A stretch of 64,000 bases of DNA, from the NCBI GenBank assembly GCA_911728455.2, contig OU452234.1:7475531-7539530 (forward strand). Reading direction: 5' to 3'. Shown here piece by piece: positions 12,146 to 23,120 of this stretch (within the stretch, counting starts at the first letter, position 1; each line of letters opens with the position of its first letter). The notes under the pieces were generated by a model that had not been told where the DNA came from, made no database searches, and saw nothing but the letters and a program-made list of their open reading frames with translations. Origin of the DNA: Marthasterias glacialis. Lineage: Eukaryota; Echinodermata; Asteroidea; Forcipulatida; Asteriidae. The position numbers and the translations under genes were made by a program.

Positions 12146-12754
12146 CCTATGGAAAACTTGAAATCTTGTACGGCTGGTGGATTACGGCTATTTGCGACGC
12201 GCAATAAAATGCGCGTGAATAAACCTCAGCGCACGCGTATCTAGTACTGCATGCGCTCGTGTTGTACCTCTCGTGCGCGTTTGAACATACGTGCCGTGAC
12301 AATTTTTGGGGATTTCTTGCATCGATTAATTTTCTGCAATGAAGGGAAGAACTTTGCTCCATTTACTCAAAGATTGACTCAAAGATTGACTCGTAAGTAG
12401 GCTCTTAGATTTACGATACACAATTATTTATATTCCTTGCTTAACTTCTTTATACAGTCAAAATTGTTATTTCTTGTCAGTGCCGGCCATAGAGCTATCT
12501 CTTTCGTGCCAGCCCGTCTCACCCATTACTCGCGTCCACTTTCCATCCGCAGTGTAACGCGTGCTTGAACTGCGTCATGCAGCGGCGCGGTACACACGAG
12601 CACGCAAGACATGCAGAATTCTCGCTGGAAAATGCTCTTTGAACATTAAAATGTTTCTTCAATTGACGCACAATGACTAAACAAATCTGCGTACAGGCGC
12701 GACTTCAAACGGTTGTGCATACGGTGGTGCAGATTTCATGCAATAGGCTGTATT
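12146..12754. other. no gene seen
   Basis: CpG-richer than its surroundings, with many gcgcg and cacgc words. No exon or repeat could be supported, although the end (about 12715-12754) is a worn copy of the sequence that precedes the hairpin unit at 17330. Confidence 0.4.
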
Positions 12755-13238
12755 AGTTCAACCCACGTGACCGTGTTTCAGCCAATCAGGATAAAGAACC
12801 AGGGAGAGGTGTGTTATAATATACACATATGGACTGGCAATGAGGACAATTGTGCACGTCTATGCACCCCTTGGGCCTGTGAGTGACCAGAAGACGGTCC
12901 TATTTCCCTCGGCCTTCGGCCTCGAGAAATAGGACCCTCTCCTGGTCACTCACAGGCCCTCGGGGTGCATAGACGTGCACTATTGTCCTCATTGCCAGTC
13001 CATATGTGTATATTAGTTCACCCCACGTGACCGTGTTTCAGCCAATCAGGATAAAGAACCAGGGAGAGGTGTGTTATAATAGAGTTTATAGCGCTCTAAG
13101 TTGTCAATATATATTATACACATATGGATTGACAATAATGAGGGAAATAGTGCACGTCTATGCAACCCGAGGGCCTGTGAGTGACCAGGAGAGGGTCCTA
13201 TGATAAAGAACCAGGGAGAGGTGTGTTATAGATAGCTT
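12755..13238. repeat. array of hairpin foldback units (X and Y)
   Basis: Unit X, from ttagttcaccccacgtgacc to agagaggtgtgttata, occurs at 12755-12820 and 13013-13084, with part at 13202-13230. Unit Y is a near-perfect hairpin at 12818-13014 (197 bp, tip ggccttcggcc), with arms from acacatatggactggc inward. A half Y lies at about 13117-13200. The X piece at 13202 abuts the left arm of the following element and forms another hairpin with 29-nt arms (13202-13268). Confidence 0.7.
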
Positions 13239-13810
13239 TATAACACACCTCTCCCTGGTTCTTTATCCTGATTGGCTGAAACACGATAGCCTAGTGCATG
13301 ACATCTGCACCACACGCACCGCACGCGCTTCATTTGGGGGAAATATTTCGCAAAGCGGGAAATAGTTTCAAAAACCCCAAAACTATTGACTGGTAAAGAG
13401 CGCCCCAAGAGAACGACGGCGTCTGCGGATCGAGAAGAATCTCCGGCCAAAAAACCGCGATTTACTCTTCTAACCGACATTTTGGACTGAGGTGTGTTAT
13501 AAAACACATATGGACTGGCATTATTCGGGAAATAGTGCACATCTATGCACCCCTCGGGCCTGTGAGTGACCAGGAGAGGGTCCTATTTTCCAAGGCCTCG
13601 GGCCTGTGAGTGACCAGGAGAGGGTCCTATTTCCCAAGGCCTTCGGCCTTGGTAAATAGGACCCTCTGTACCAGGAGAGGGTCCTATCTCCCAAGGCCTT
13701 CGGCCTTGGTAAATAGGACCCTCTCCTGGTCACTCACAGGCCCGAGGGTTGCAAAGATGTACACTATTTCCCTCATTGCCAGTCCATATGTGCATACTAT
13801 GGTATTAATG

Positions 13811-13992
13811 TAGTCTGGTTCCCTGACCAAAGATTCCCTGACGGCTCTTGTTAAAAATCTTAGGTTCGAGCATTTCGGATATTTTCGGAAAAGGAGGAAT
13901 TCCTCCTTTTTTGTCACGTGACATTTGGGCGATACCTACCGACAGAGATCAGAGTACATAGTCGGAGATTTTTTGGTCTGGGAACCAGACTA
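13811..13992. mobile_element. 182-bp MITE with 9-bp target-site duplication
   Basis: The ends are an inverted repeat: TAGTCTGGTTCCCTGACC at 13811 and its partner ggtctgggaaccagacta ending at 13992. GTATTAATG occurs immediately outside on both sides (13802-13810 and 13993-14001). A perfect internal palindrome lies at 13889-13910, centred on GAATTC, and TCACGTGA follows it. No coding is present. A 9-bp duplication fits Mutator-like elements among known superfamilies. Confidence 0.85.
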
Positions 13993-14001
13993 GTATTAAT
14001 G

Positions 14002-15519
14002 GAGATCATCAATGCTACTGGTCCTATGGTTTACACGATAATAAGCGCACTCTCAGAATTTGCTCTATCTCGAGATTGAGGTGCTCAATATTGAGATTGC
14101 GCTTACTAAGTGATAGCACGATGAACATTATTAATATTAATGTACATGTACATGTACGTTATGGCGCCAGCCCATTGACACTGTGACAGTGGACACGGCT
14201 CTGGATGGGATATCAGAAAGCACTCTCTACTCACCACACACAGCGCGCAAACGTTGTGATCACTCAGTCGACTATCTAAGTGTGCTGTATTTCGTAGTAC
14301 TCAATACACTGCTGACTGGCATCTAATCTTATCAACAACAATTCTAATCAAAATAGATGAAAGTTTTGCACTCTTTGAAATTTGCTGGTCTTTGTGAGGC
14401 TTGTCCGTCTAGTCCCAACAAAGTTAGCATTTACACTTGCACCTACATACTACTACTACACAGTTACAGGTAGGGTTCTTTCAACTCAAGTGTAATCATA
14501 AGAATAATTAGAATAAGATTAACACAACAGTTAATACAGATAAGACTGAGACAGTGTTTTGGTGTAGGACGTCAAGTGGAGGTGAAACAGAGACTGAAGT
14601 CATACCAGGGCTAAGAATAGATAAGACAAGAGGGCCAGACAAGAGTAGACCTATCCTACCATCATGACCATGAACTTGAAGGCTATAGACTATTAAAAGA
14701 GTAAGTTTATTATTTGATTTTTGTAAGACTTTTTGTAAGACTTTTTGTAAGAGAGTAAGACATGTATCCTCGTATCCCCATTATTTGCGCACGTAAGACT
14801 TGAAATTGAATTTTGACTTGATCAACAGATCCAAGAATAACTTTGACCTTGATCTTTCTTTGTATGATGTCAATGCCTACCTGAGAGAAGGATTTGAAGC
14901 CTTCAGAACGTGATCCAAGCACACAAAAGCTTGTCGTCTGCAAACGACCCGAATTTGCCGTGATGCGTTGTACGTCACATAAAATCGCACACTTGTGTTG
15001 TTGTACCCAGTGTGCTGCCCTACTTCAAAATACTTGAGTCCATGCGGGCTAGACGAGTTGTCGTTGTTTTGTTAATTAATACGAGCCAAGGTTGATGGGG
15101 GAGGGGTGGTGGACATCTGCGCTGCAGTCAGAGTTTGTCAAACAGTACAGTACAGTTATTTCTAGTGCTACATACATGTATAGTTGAGCACTGGCTAATC
15201 CTCCACTACCGTGGCAAGGGCAGAAAAACGTGTCCCTTAGCTCGAAGTCCTTTGACTGCATAGAAGAATTTGAGGTGTGTCCAGTGAGCACAGCCATCCA
15301 TCATACACTGCCCCCAAGATGTGAAATACATGCCGTCAGATCCAGCCATCTCCAGCAGTTGAAATCGATGACAAACACAGCATTTAAATCTGCTTCATCT
15401 ACTTCGTCATTGTCATCAGATGATGTATCTAGCTGCGGGAAAGTGGTTGAACAAGATGACATCTTGCTAGGGCCAGGTCTTTGTGAATCTGAGCCTGTTG
15501 TTCACAAAGAGACAGATTT
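14002..15519. other. no gene seen; interior of the pogo-like element
   Basis: Short repeats such as gtaagactttttgtaagac (14720-14755) and tacatgtacatgta (about 14140) are visible. No recognised protein-coding frame occurs. The 15429-15660 stretch overlaps the transposase C-terminal tail when read on the - strand. Confidence 0.4.
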
Positions 15520-16887
15520 TCATTTCTTGTCTTTCGACGACTTACTTGACTTTTTTGATGTTTGGACTGATTGCTTCTTCTGTGCCCCAGCTGTTGATTC
15601 CTTGAACTTCTTAATTTTTTCAACAATTTGTTTTTCTGTGATTGGCTTACCAGAAAGGACATAGCTTAGACACTTTTTCTTTTTGGAAAAACTCATCTAC
15701 CTGGGTTCCGCTAGCGTGATCAGACGTCTGGTGATCAAACTCGGCAGCAGTCGTTGTTTCTTGTGGCTGTCGCTCTTCCTCTGGCTGATCTTGATGCAAG
15801 TTTGGGGATCAGGGTTGTGAATGTGGCTGCCCACCAGCTGTGCTGGTATTTCGCTGCGCTTGGGTGTGGTTGGTCATAGGATTTTGGCAGGAATAAACAC
15901 TGATTTGTCAATTACTTAAGTAGCGAACAGGTAGATCCCAGCCTTTCTGAATGCACTTTGGAGGCTTCCAGACGACATCGCCTTTGTACATGACTTGCAC
16001 ACCAACCCACATATTGCAAACTTATCAGTTCCAGTACAAGAGTTGGCTCTAATGTTTTTGTGACATTCGGCGTTGTAGGTGCGCTCAAATGGTCCAAAGC
16101 ATCCGACATCTAGGGGTTGAAGTAAATGACTTGCTTGCGCTGGTAGAACAAAAAGTAAGAGAAATATGGGAAGTATGATCATCTTTAAGAACGAGTAGTG
16201 GATGGTCTGGTCATCCTTGTGGGGTAAACTTCAAAAAATGTGAAGACAGATATGTCATGAAGACTTCTGAATTTGACCATCCGGAGTCAGTGACCTTTCC
16301 TGCAGTTCCAGGTGAGCAGTCTGTCAGCAATTCTTGCCTCATTCTCTTGCCGGGAAAGACAAAGTATGGTGGGATCTGTTGCCCAAGGGCCTTGCCCCAA
16401 CCGATGATTGAGATTGCGGAACCTTTGCCGGAAGTCACTGCAGGTGTGTAGGCCTATGCAGAAGATGATGTGACTATGGAAGTATGAAGCGACGAACCCC
16501 TCCGATGTAGCCTTAGCCCACCATAGCTCAAGGCCCCTTGGCGAGGTACTTCAATTCCGGCCATCTGCTCATGAAGGAGTGAAACCATCTCATGGTCAAT
16601 GGCTGATCCTTGGGTCTTTTTTGAAGGGCAATTACATAAGTGGTAGCTATGGCAACAACCTCTGAGCGGCTGTATCCATAGCCGTAGCTTGCCATTATTT
16701 TGAGGTGATCTACCAATCGTGCCTCCACTTCACATGAAAGTATGGGCTCTTTCCCGGACTTGACTACTTCAACACCAATTCTTCCTCAGATCCTATCCCG
16801 CAATGTCGCCTCAGGTAGGCCATACTTTCGAGCGGCACTCCTGATTGGTTTCTTCTCATGGGGAACTTCCCAATAAGCTTTGGTCAT
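15520..16887 (-). pseudogene. pogo/jerky-type DDE transposase, degraded
   Basis: Read on the - strand from ATG at 16887, the pieces fall in family order. The first is a pipsqueak-type HTH (KPIRSAARKYGLPEATLRDR, about 16850-16790). Next come the CENP-B/Tc5-type DNA-binding domain (VEARLVDHLKIMASYGYGY then MRWFHSFMSRWPELK, 16730-16545) and the DDE domain with SGKGSAISIIG, PPYFVFPGKRM and SGWSNSEVF (16438-16211). LLQPLDVGCFGPFERTYNAE and GSLQSAFRKAGI follow (16125-15935). The last piece is a C-terminal GKPITEKQIVEKIKKFKE tail (15660-15600). In-frame stops (for example after LRDRI), frameshifts near 16200 and a gap of roughly 50 codons or more before SGKGS, which removes the usual first catalytic Asp, make it inactive. 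It binds and cuts transposon ends in active relatives. Confidence 0.85.
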
Positions 16888-17412
16888 AGCCGTCAGCGAT
16901 TAGCACCAGTATGCTGAACCCCTTGGTTGGAATAGTTGTGCTGCTGGTGCACATATTCTGCATTAAAAAAAAAAAAAATTACGTGTAGAGTAATAGTATA
17001 CACTCGGGCCTGTGAGTGACCAGGAGAGGGTCCTTCGGCCTCAGGAAATAGGACCCTCTCCTGGTCACTCACTGGCCCGAGGGGTGCATAGACGTGCACT
17101 ATTGCCCGGATAATGCCAGTCCATATGTGTTTTGTAACACACCTCAGTCCAAAATGTTGGTTAGAAGAGTAAATCGCGGTATTTTGGCCGGAAATTCTTC
17201 TCGATCCGCAGACTCGTTCTCTTGAGGGCGCTGTTTACCAGTCAATAGTTTTTGGGTTTTTGAAACTATTTCCTGCTTTGCGAACTATTTCCCCCAAATG
17301 AAGCGCGTGCAATGCGTGTGGTACAGATTTCATGCACTAGGCTAAATTAGTTCACCCCACGTGACCGTGTTTCAGCCAATCAGGATAAAGAACCAGGGAG
17401 AGGTGTGTTATA

Positions 17413-18399
17413 ATAAACATTATAATGCCTATCTAAAGAGTCTAACTATAAAGCCCCTACAATTTTGGACAGATATTTCCGTGCCCCACAGGTTTGTACG
17501 AAATGTGCACGGTTTCCCCTCTTTTGATAAGCCAGCAAGAGCCTATTGTGATTCACAATAAAAGCCATGGCGAAATAAGATGAGTTGTAGGCCTAGAGAA
17601 ATGACCCTTGCTCTATAAAATGAATAAACTAATTACATTTGAATTTTATTTAAAACTAATTTACACCGTGAGGCTTAAAAATCAAAAGGAAAACACTTGC
17701 CCGTTTATTTAACGAAAATGCATGGGCTGAAACTAATTATGCACCTATTATTAAAAAAACCTGACCCAATCTCCGCATGGAACAACCTGTGATACTTTTA
17801 AAATGATTAAAAAAAGTTATTGTTAAACTCACGAATACTATTATTAATGTTATTATATGTTAAGAAAAATGAAAATCGTATGTGCGTATCTATTCATAAA
17901 ACAACCCCTGAACGTGTTTTGGGGGTAAGCCTAGCGTCCAGTTTACAATATTCACAATTTTCTGAAATAGGCCTGTAAGGCGCACATCCCCTTCATCCCT
18001 CCTTAGTATTTCGTCCGCCCTCTGTTGTCAGGTGAAAGTCACATGATCTTGTATAAGTATCGAACTTGGACAGACTAGACGCACACAGAACATTTAGTGA
18101 TGTTTTAGTGTTTTAATTGACCATTTTAGCAAGCTATGTTTTGTATTTAGTCTAAAAGGTAAGATTTTACACCTCATTTGAAGATTATCAGAAATACTTA
18201 CTGGAATTACTTGATTTTCCACATCTTTGCGGGAAATTGACAACTATGTAACGTTCTCTCAATAAGTTGCAGAATTACGTCAGTGCGTATTGTAAACAAA
18301 AAGATACACGTAGTTGTGCTTGCGCGAATTTATGTGACATGCGAATTTGGGATACGGGAGGATACATATTGTAGAATAAGCATTATATAACAAGTAGAG
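17413..18399. other. no gene seen
   Basis: AT-rich sequence with stops in all frames. No repeat shared with the rest of the window was recognised. A short splice-donor-like word occurs, but no exon frame supports it. Confidence 0.4.
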
Positions 18400-18760
18400 T
18401 AATTATGTCATCGGGTACCAAATTACTTGAAGTCAAACATTTTTAGTAAAATTTCTTTATCTCCTGAACCACATGTCATAACTTTATAATCTTTGCACCA
18501 TTTGTAGATCATAATCGTAGCTTATATGGTAATTTTTTTGCATTAATGACCTAGAGTCTAGACCCAGTAACTGGGGCGTTGTACGCCTTTTTAAATTTTG
18601 ACTTGAAGGGTCGGACTACATGTAGTTAACGACCATTCAAGTCATAATTAAAAAAAAAGAAGGAGTTACTGGGTCTACATCGTACATATGACCCAATTTT
18701 GACCTTTTCTTCCATCCAAGCCAAACTGGAAGTTTAAATGAACAAAATGTTGTTATGAAT
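18400..18760 (+). repeat. repeat family R3, short copy interrupted by a MITE
   Basis: Words such as ctcctgaaccacatgtcata, ataatctttgcaccattt and tatgacccaattttgacctt match the repeated units at 61000-61620 in the same orientation. The copy is split by the palindromic MITE at 18559-18677. Confidence 0.55.
18559..18677. mobile_element. palindromic MITE (TAGACCCAGTAACTGGG family), copy 1
   Basis: The 119-bp element has termini TAGACCCAGTAACTGGGGCG and the inverted gttactgggtcta. It is the same family as 26150-26251. No clear target duplication remains here. It interrupts a recognisable R3 repeat, which fixes its borders. Confidence 0.75.
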
Positions 18761-18961
18761 GAACAAAAAGGCCTCGTATGGCAATTGTTTTGGCTTTAAA
18801 ATAATAAATTACTCAAGCATGACTAGAAAGATTGTCCAAAAGTAGAGTTTGAAGAACAATAACCCAAAAACTTTGCCAATTTCATGGTTATTTTTAAAAA
18901 AAGGTCACGACATGTACGTGACTTAAATACTTCAAGAATTTGAAACTGATGAATCACATGA

Positions 18962-19421
18962 TCATTCAGCTAGTTGTTTTTTCATCTGTTTAAAAATCTT
19001 ATTAGCGCCTTCTTCCAAGAAAACAAAAGTGAACAAATTCAAATTGTGGATCGAAGTTATTAACCCTCCTATGGTCAGTGTCTTTCTTGACAAAATCCAA
19101 CCATGCTCCAATTTGCCACACTCTGTATGATGTACTTTTAAAAGCACTGATTACAGTCATTGCCCAAGGTGCTTCAATGAGAGTGGTAAACTGGGGTGGA
19201 GTACATGTAGTCACCAGCTGTGCTCAATTCCGATAGAATTTGGGCCACCGTTGGAGAGATAAGGGTCTCAACCTTGGTCAATTTCTGCAGTGGCAATCTG
19301 TGGCATTGATGGATCACATCTATGCAGTGACTGGAAAGTGTGGCATGGTTTACCTCACCGTTGTGTGCATAGCATGGGAGATTTTGAAGCACTTTGGAGT
19401 ATGCAAGTATCTGTAGGAGGG
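18962..19421 (-). pseudogene. coding-like sequence, frameshifted, unrecognised
   Basis: On the - strand, after an acceptor-like ccctcctacag ending at 19422, a frame opens with ILAYSKVLQNLPCYAHNGEV and continues KLTKVETLISPTVAQILSEL to about 19222. A one-base shift leads into PPQFTTLIEAPWAMTVISAF and VWQIGAWLDFVKKD. A second shift leads to EEGANKIFKQMKKQLAE and a TGA near 18962. Amino-acid usage looks like real protein and not chance translation, but the family is not recognised. Two frameshifts within about 450 bp favour a decayed gene or a retro-copy of one. Alternatively it is a transposon protein not familiar to me. No poly-A signal was found downstream on this strand. Confidence 0.35.
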
Positions 19422-19595
19422 TTAAAAATGATGGAAATTGAATTTAAACATTTATTTTAAGAGAGTCCGGGTAACGGACAGAGGTTTGCTTTCTTGTAGT
19501 AGAATGGTAGTTTATGAAACAGTACTGTGATAAAAAACAGTATCACAACATACAACTTTAATAAAAGGGCTTAGTCACTGTGTTATTATTACCAG

Positions 19596-19730
19596 AAGCC
19601 GAATGTAGATGTGACTTTGTTGGTCACAGCATGTGTTTGCATGCAGTTAACAGCTGCCAGCCACCAATCCGGTCATTACCACAATGTGTCCTCACACTGT
19701 TCCCTAATAAACCATTCAAGCTGTATGATA
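19596..19730 (+). CDS. candidate internal exon, unrecognised
   Basis: A 135-bp open segment lies between ttattattaccag and ATA|gtgagt, a strong donor. Entered with one carried base it reads AECRCDFVGHSMCLHAVNSC and then LPQCVLTLFPNKPFKLYD, leaving one base at its end, so the exon is symmetric (phase 1-1). No family is recognised. No partner exon with matching phase was identified with confidence in the window, so it may belong to a gene with long introns or be a chance match. Confidence 0.3.
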
Positions 19731-19904
19731 GTGAGTTTTTAGTCAAATCACTAAATTACTTGAAATGAAAAGTATTTGTAAGGTGTTAACATTATTCTGC
19801 TTACATAATAGAAAAAGGGACCAAAATGATAAAAAGGCAACAGAGATAAAATTAGGATACAGATTAATATAACCAGTTTCCAATTTTGTTTTGTCCCGTT
19901 CCCC

Positions 19905-20300
19905 TGATGGGATTCTTTTGGTGGAAATGGCAGAATCTTTTTTCTTTGAGGATACCGCTGGCACAAAGAATCCCTGACTGGACAATGCCAATAGAAGAAA
20001 GATTATCTTTGTTGGATTACCGTTTTGTTTCTCGAACTAGAAAGTATCAAATTCACACAGTGTGAATTGCAAAACATCGGCCGTTACCTGCGGCATAGGA
20101 GTGGCACTAAACATGGAACAATGGCTCGATTGCTGGCTCACTCTGACTTGCTTCCATTCAGCCAAAATACAATGAATGACCAATTGGTGGAAGCCTCTTA
20201 ATGTCTCGTAATCCTCCTCTTTAAACAAAAGGACAAAGGTCTGTTCTGTATCATCAGGATTATACAAAAATCGCCTCTGAATAGCCACAAAATGCAAGTA
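19905..20300 (-). repeat. dispersed repeat family R1, copy 2
   Basis: This is the reverse complement of the 760-1145 block. It includes ctttgaggataccgctgg, ctgcggcataggagtg and tgaatagccacaaaatg. The non-coding frames here are not conserved between copies. Confidence 0.6.
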
Positions 20301-21104
20301 TTTTTGTCCTTGTGTGGGTGGGTGAAACGGTGTGTTAGTGTGGTCTGTGCATGCTCTGTAGTTGAATGACCGTGCGACTTTTGCTCCTGTGGTTCGAAAC
20401 TACATAATGGCATCTTAAGGCGTATTCAGTTTCCAGGCAGGGGAAACATTTGCATGTATTCATGTCATTCAGTTTCAACTGGTTAATAATAAGACAAGAC
20501 TAGATACATGCAGCACAGGAAAAGTTGTATACCATGTAGGCTACAGAACAATTAAAACAACTTTTGATAAAAATTACATTGAGGATTAATTAAGCTGGTC
20601 ATGAAGGGGAAAAGGGATGGAACAAGGGTGTGGTTGTAACAGAGACTGGATTTATCAATCACCTACTGTGTACTCCACCCCCACCCTGTTTAACCAAAAA
20701 TCTGTAAAAAAAAAAAATGGATATAACCCCAGCCCCAGTAATATTAGTGCATTAATTTTTGTTACGTACATATACATCAATGATAGCATTATTATATGAA
20801 TTCAGCATTTATAAGACGTATGATGGGCGGAATTGATTACCATTGGTATCTTATTGTCCTTGTTTGGGGCATGTTGAGTTGAGCGGCATTTCTGAGTCTT
20901 CACTTGGAGATCATTTGTCTGGTATTAGGCAAGAAATGTTAGTATCTCTCAGATGTCAATAGGGATTTACATGTAGCAAACCTTGAGACAATATAGAGGA
21001 TATGCACAGCCGTTTTCCTACACTTAACTTACGGCCATTTTGACCTCATTGAGGGCGCTGTTGTACATATCCCTACGTGACTCATGACGTCAGACGCATA
21101 CATT
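20301..21104. other. no gene seen
   Basis: Short poly-A run at about 20708-20718 and tacatgta words. No coding exon or shared repeat was recognised. Confidence 0.4.
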
Positions 21105-21525
21105 GTAAGGTCTAACCCTAACCCCCATCAGGGTCCTCCCAAGTGCCCTGCCAAATACAACAGAATGCAACACAGTAGAAATGGGAACCATGCCAAATGC
21201 AACAAAATCCAACAAGGGATTCTGTTGTATTGTGCAGGCATGTTGTTTGTGTTGGGAATGAGCAAGGGTGTTTACCCTGCTAAATGCAACAGTATGCACA
21301 TAAGTGCAGTGTTGACTTGGAACAAGTTGCAACAAATGCCATCAAGGTATGAATTTAAGTCGACTGCCAAATACAACAAAATGCAACCCCAATATAAAAT
21401 CACTTGACTGCTACGCAACAAATTCAGTCAAAATATGACATCCAAGTTGACTGCCAAATGCAACAGATTGCAACAACTTTTTTCCATTGGTGCATATTGT
21501 TGCATTTAGCATGGTTAGGGCGTAG
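21105..21525. repeat. repeat block built of TGCCAAATRCAACA words
   Basis: At least five copies of gccaaatgcaacaaaatgca or close variants occur at about 21150, 21190, 21280, 21365 and 21455. An inverted copy (tgttgcatttagcatgg) occurs near 21497-21515. Ctaaccctaa at 21114 and gttagggcg at 21513 could be terminal inverted repeats. It is probably a non-autonomous element. The 107-codon open frame across it is a by-product of the repeat. Confidence 0.45.
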
Positions 21526-21544
21526 TGCATCTGTCGGTGAGCGA

Positions 21545-22325
21545 AACTAGAGAGACTGACAGAGTTGCTCATGTAATAACAAGTTGGGGTGTGTTGTTAT
21601 TCGAAGCGCTGTCCATTGTACACGCTCAAGGAATTGACTCTGTGCTTGAGTGATACTTGATGCCCAGGTTGGAGCTCCATACTCCAGCACAGCGAGGATG
21701 TACATTTTGTAAACAAGGACTAGGTCGGCAGTAGAGACTCCATTTTTCTTGTTTGCCCAAAATGTAAAGTCGTCTCAAAGCATTGGAGATGAGGCGTTTG
21801 GTCTGTTGGTCCTATTTGAGGTTGCTTTTTAGCATGAGACTGAGGAGCTTGATCGATGAGATGACCTCATTTGAAACATTGTCAATCCGGAGATCACAAA
21901 GGGGCTGTGCAGTTCGAAGAAATGATTTACTCTACACCATTCAACGAGAGAGTCCAGGGCACTTAAGCATAGAAACAACTTCAACAAAGTTAAGTCATCC
22001 ACATACCTCCAATGATTGTCAGTCGTTAGGGTGGCGTCGTTCACCATCGCAAGAAAAATGATCGGTCCTAATTTGGTACCACAGACCACAGACCACAGGT
22101 GATCGCTTTGAGAGGAAGCTACAACTCACAGGTAGCACTGCAGGATTGACCCCAGGCTGAATCAATTTGTTAGTAGCGATGTTTTGGTTCACATTGTCAA
22201 AGGCTTTGCTAAAATCATAGACACAAAGATTAGCATAACTGCTGGGTTTGTCAAGGCCCGCGTGGATTGTGTCGAGAAGATTGATGAGGTAACGGGAGAT
22301 CGAGCTACCTTTCATGTTGAAAATT
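21545..22325 (-). pseudogene. non-LTR retrotransposon reverse transcriptase fragment
   Basis: Read on the - strand from 22315, GSSISRYLINLLDTIHAGLD and VYDFSKAFDNVNQNIATNKL give RT motif A. GTKLGPIIFLAMVNDATL is the motif B region, and RYVDDLTLL (about 22013-21987) is the catalytic YVDD motif C. A C-terminal part with LEYGAPTWASSITQAQSQFL follows at about 21700-21620 in another frame. Frameshifts at motif B and after motif C make it dead. The 5' part is missing and the fragment stops where the gypsy-type element begins. Confidence 0.8.
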
Positions 22326-22328
22326 AGT

Positions 22329-22422
22329 GCTTTACTGTCCTAAAGCAATGACAACAGCGTCTGTGTAGAATAAAGAAATAAAAGATTAATGTCTGTAGGC
22401 AGGCGTAGTTCTCTATGCCCCT
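22329..22422 (-). repeat. direct repeat, probable LTR remnant (3' side)
   Basis: About 94 bp, from gcttTactgtcctaaagc through ttaatgtctgtaggcag to tagttctcta..cccct, are repeated in the same orientation at 24545-24642. The pair brackets a gag-pol remnant, so they are most simply read as LTR pieces. Confidence 0.55.
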
Positions 22423-22703
22423 AAGTCTTTGAAGGGGAACGACAAAGACTGATTGGTATACAGCAGAGCAAGGACGTTAATCGTTGTTAAATTGAGAATA
22501 CACTGATTAGTTCCTTTCTGATTCCATGCAAAATCCTGGCTTGATTGGCTGGTTGATCGATGAATGAACTGCACAACAAATGGAACACAAACTCATTGGA
22601 GGAACAAACACGTACAACTAGATAACTCAGAGTTCCTCCATGTAACAAGAACATCTTTAAAAAGTCTCCGGGGGGCTTTACGCACGTGGTTCAGGCTGCC
22701 AAG

Positions 22704-23120
22704 TCAAAAGACACACATTACATGATGGGGATGGGATGTTCCTTGAGGCCGGGGGCGTTGAGTCGACTGGGGGCATTGGGCTGTCGGGGAAGGCGGTGGG
22801 TGGCCTGCTGTAAAAGGCTTTGTTGGGCCTGGGGTGTCAGTTGTGGTGGCGGAATGCGGTGGTGGTGGGTCTGGTGAGCCATTTCCACCCACAGGAGGGT
22901 GGGGTTGTAGTGCCTGAGATGTGGGAGGAGGTAGCTGAAGGGAGCTGCTGGATGAGGGCCTAGCCACCAAGACTAGTGGAAGCATGGCCAAGGATGCACT
23001 TGGCAGGACAGGCATATACTTCCGTAAGAATTTTCTGTTGTGCAGCCTGACTCGGCCAGAGCCATCCACTCGCACAACATACTGGTCAATTTGGGGCATT
23101 TGGGGCAATTTGGGGATAAG
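22704..23120 (-). pseudogene. C-terminal tail of Ty3/gypsy Pol
   Basis: The - strand frame contains DQYVVRVDGSGRVRLHNRKF and LRKYMPVLPS, followed by a proline-rich, low-complexity tail to a stop at 22704. In Ty3/gypsy elements of invertebrates this segment follows the integrase core and chromatin-binding region. Here it lies directly downstream of the protease segment, with the reverse transcriptase, RNase H and integrase absent and the frame changed at the join near 23110-23125. Confidence 0.65.

Larger units (their letters stand above)
13239..17412 (-). mobile_element. pogo-like DNA transposon with long hairpin-bearing inverted arms
   Basis: The left arm (13239-13800) and the right arm (17001-17412) are inverted copies of each other. 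Both begin TATAACACACCTCTCCC from the outside. Both then share the gcgcttcatttgggggaa and ttactcttctaacc blocks and the acacatatggactggc hairpin unit Y. Between the arms, on the - strand, lies a degraded pogo-type transposase. The termini begin with TA, as expected for this superfamily, but a TA duplication cannot be distinguished from the terminus itself. A 182-bp MITE sits inside the left arm boundary. The arms and transposase may instead be independent insertions; their order favours one element. Confidence 0.55.

Noticed and set aside
13521..13917. Repetitive frames (SYLPRPKALG-type) on both strands
   Set aside because: They arise from the hairpin units of the foldback element and not from a gene.
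15230..15664. 144-codon + strand frame
   Set aside because: Its right part is the antisense of the pogo transposase C-terminal tail, and the left part has no motif.
21110..21126. Telomere-like ctaaccctaaccccc
   Set aside because: Only two imperfect units, better explained as the end of the AAATGCAACA repeat block.
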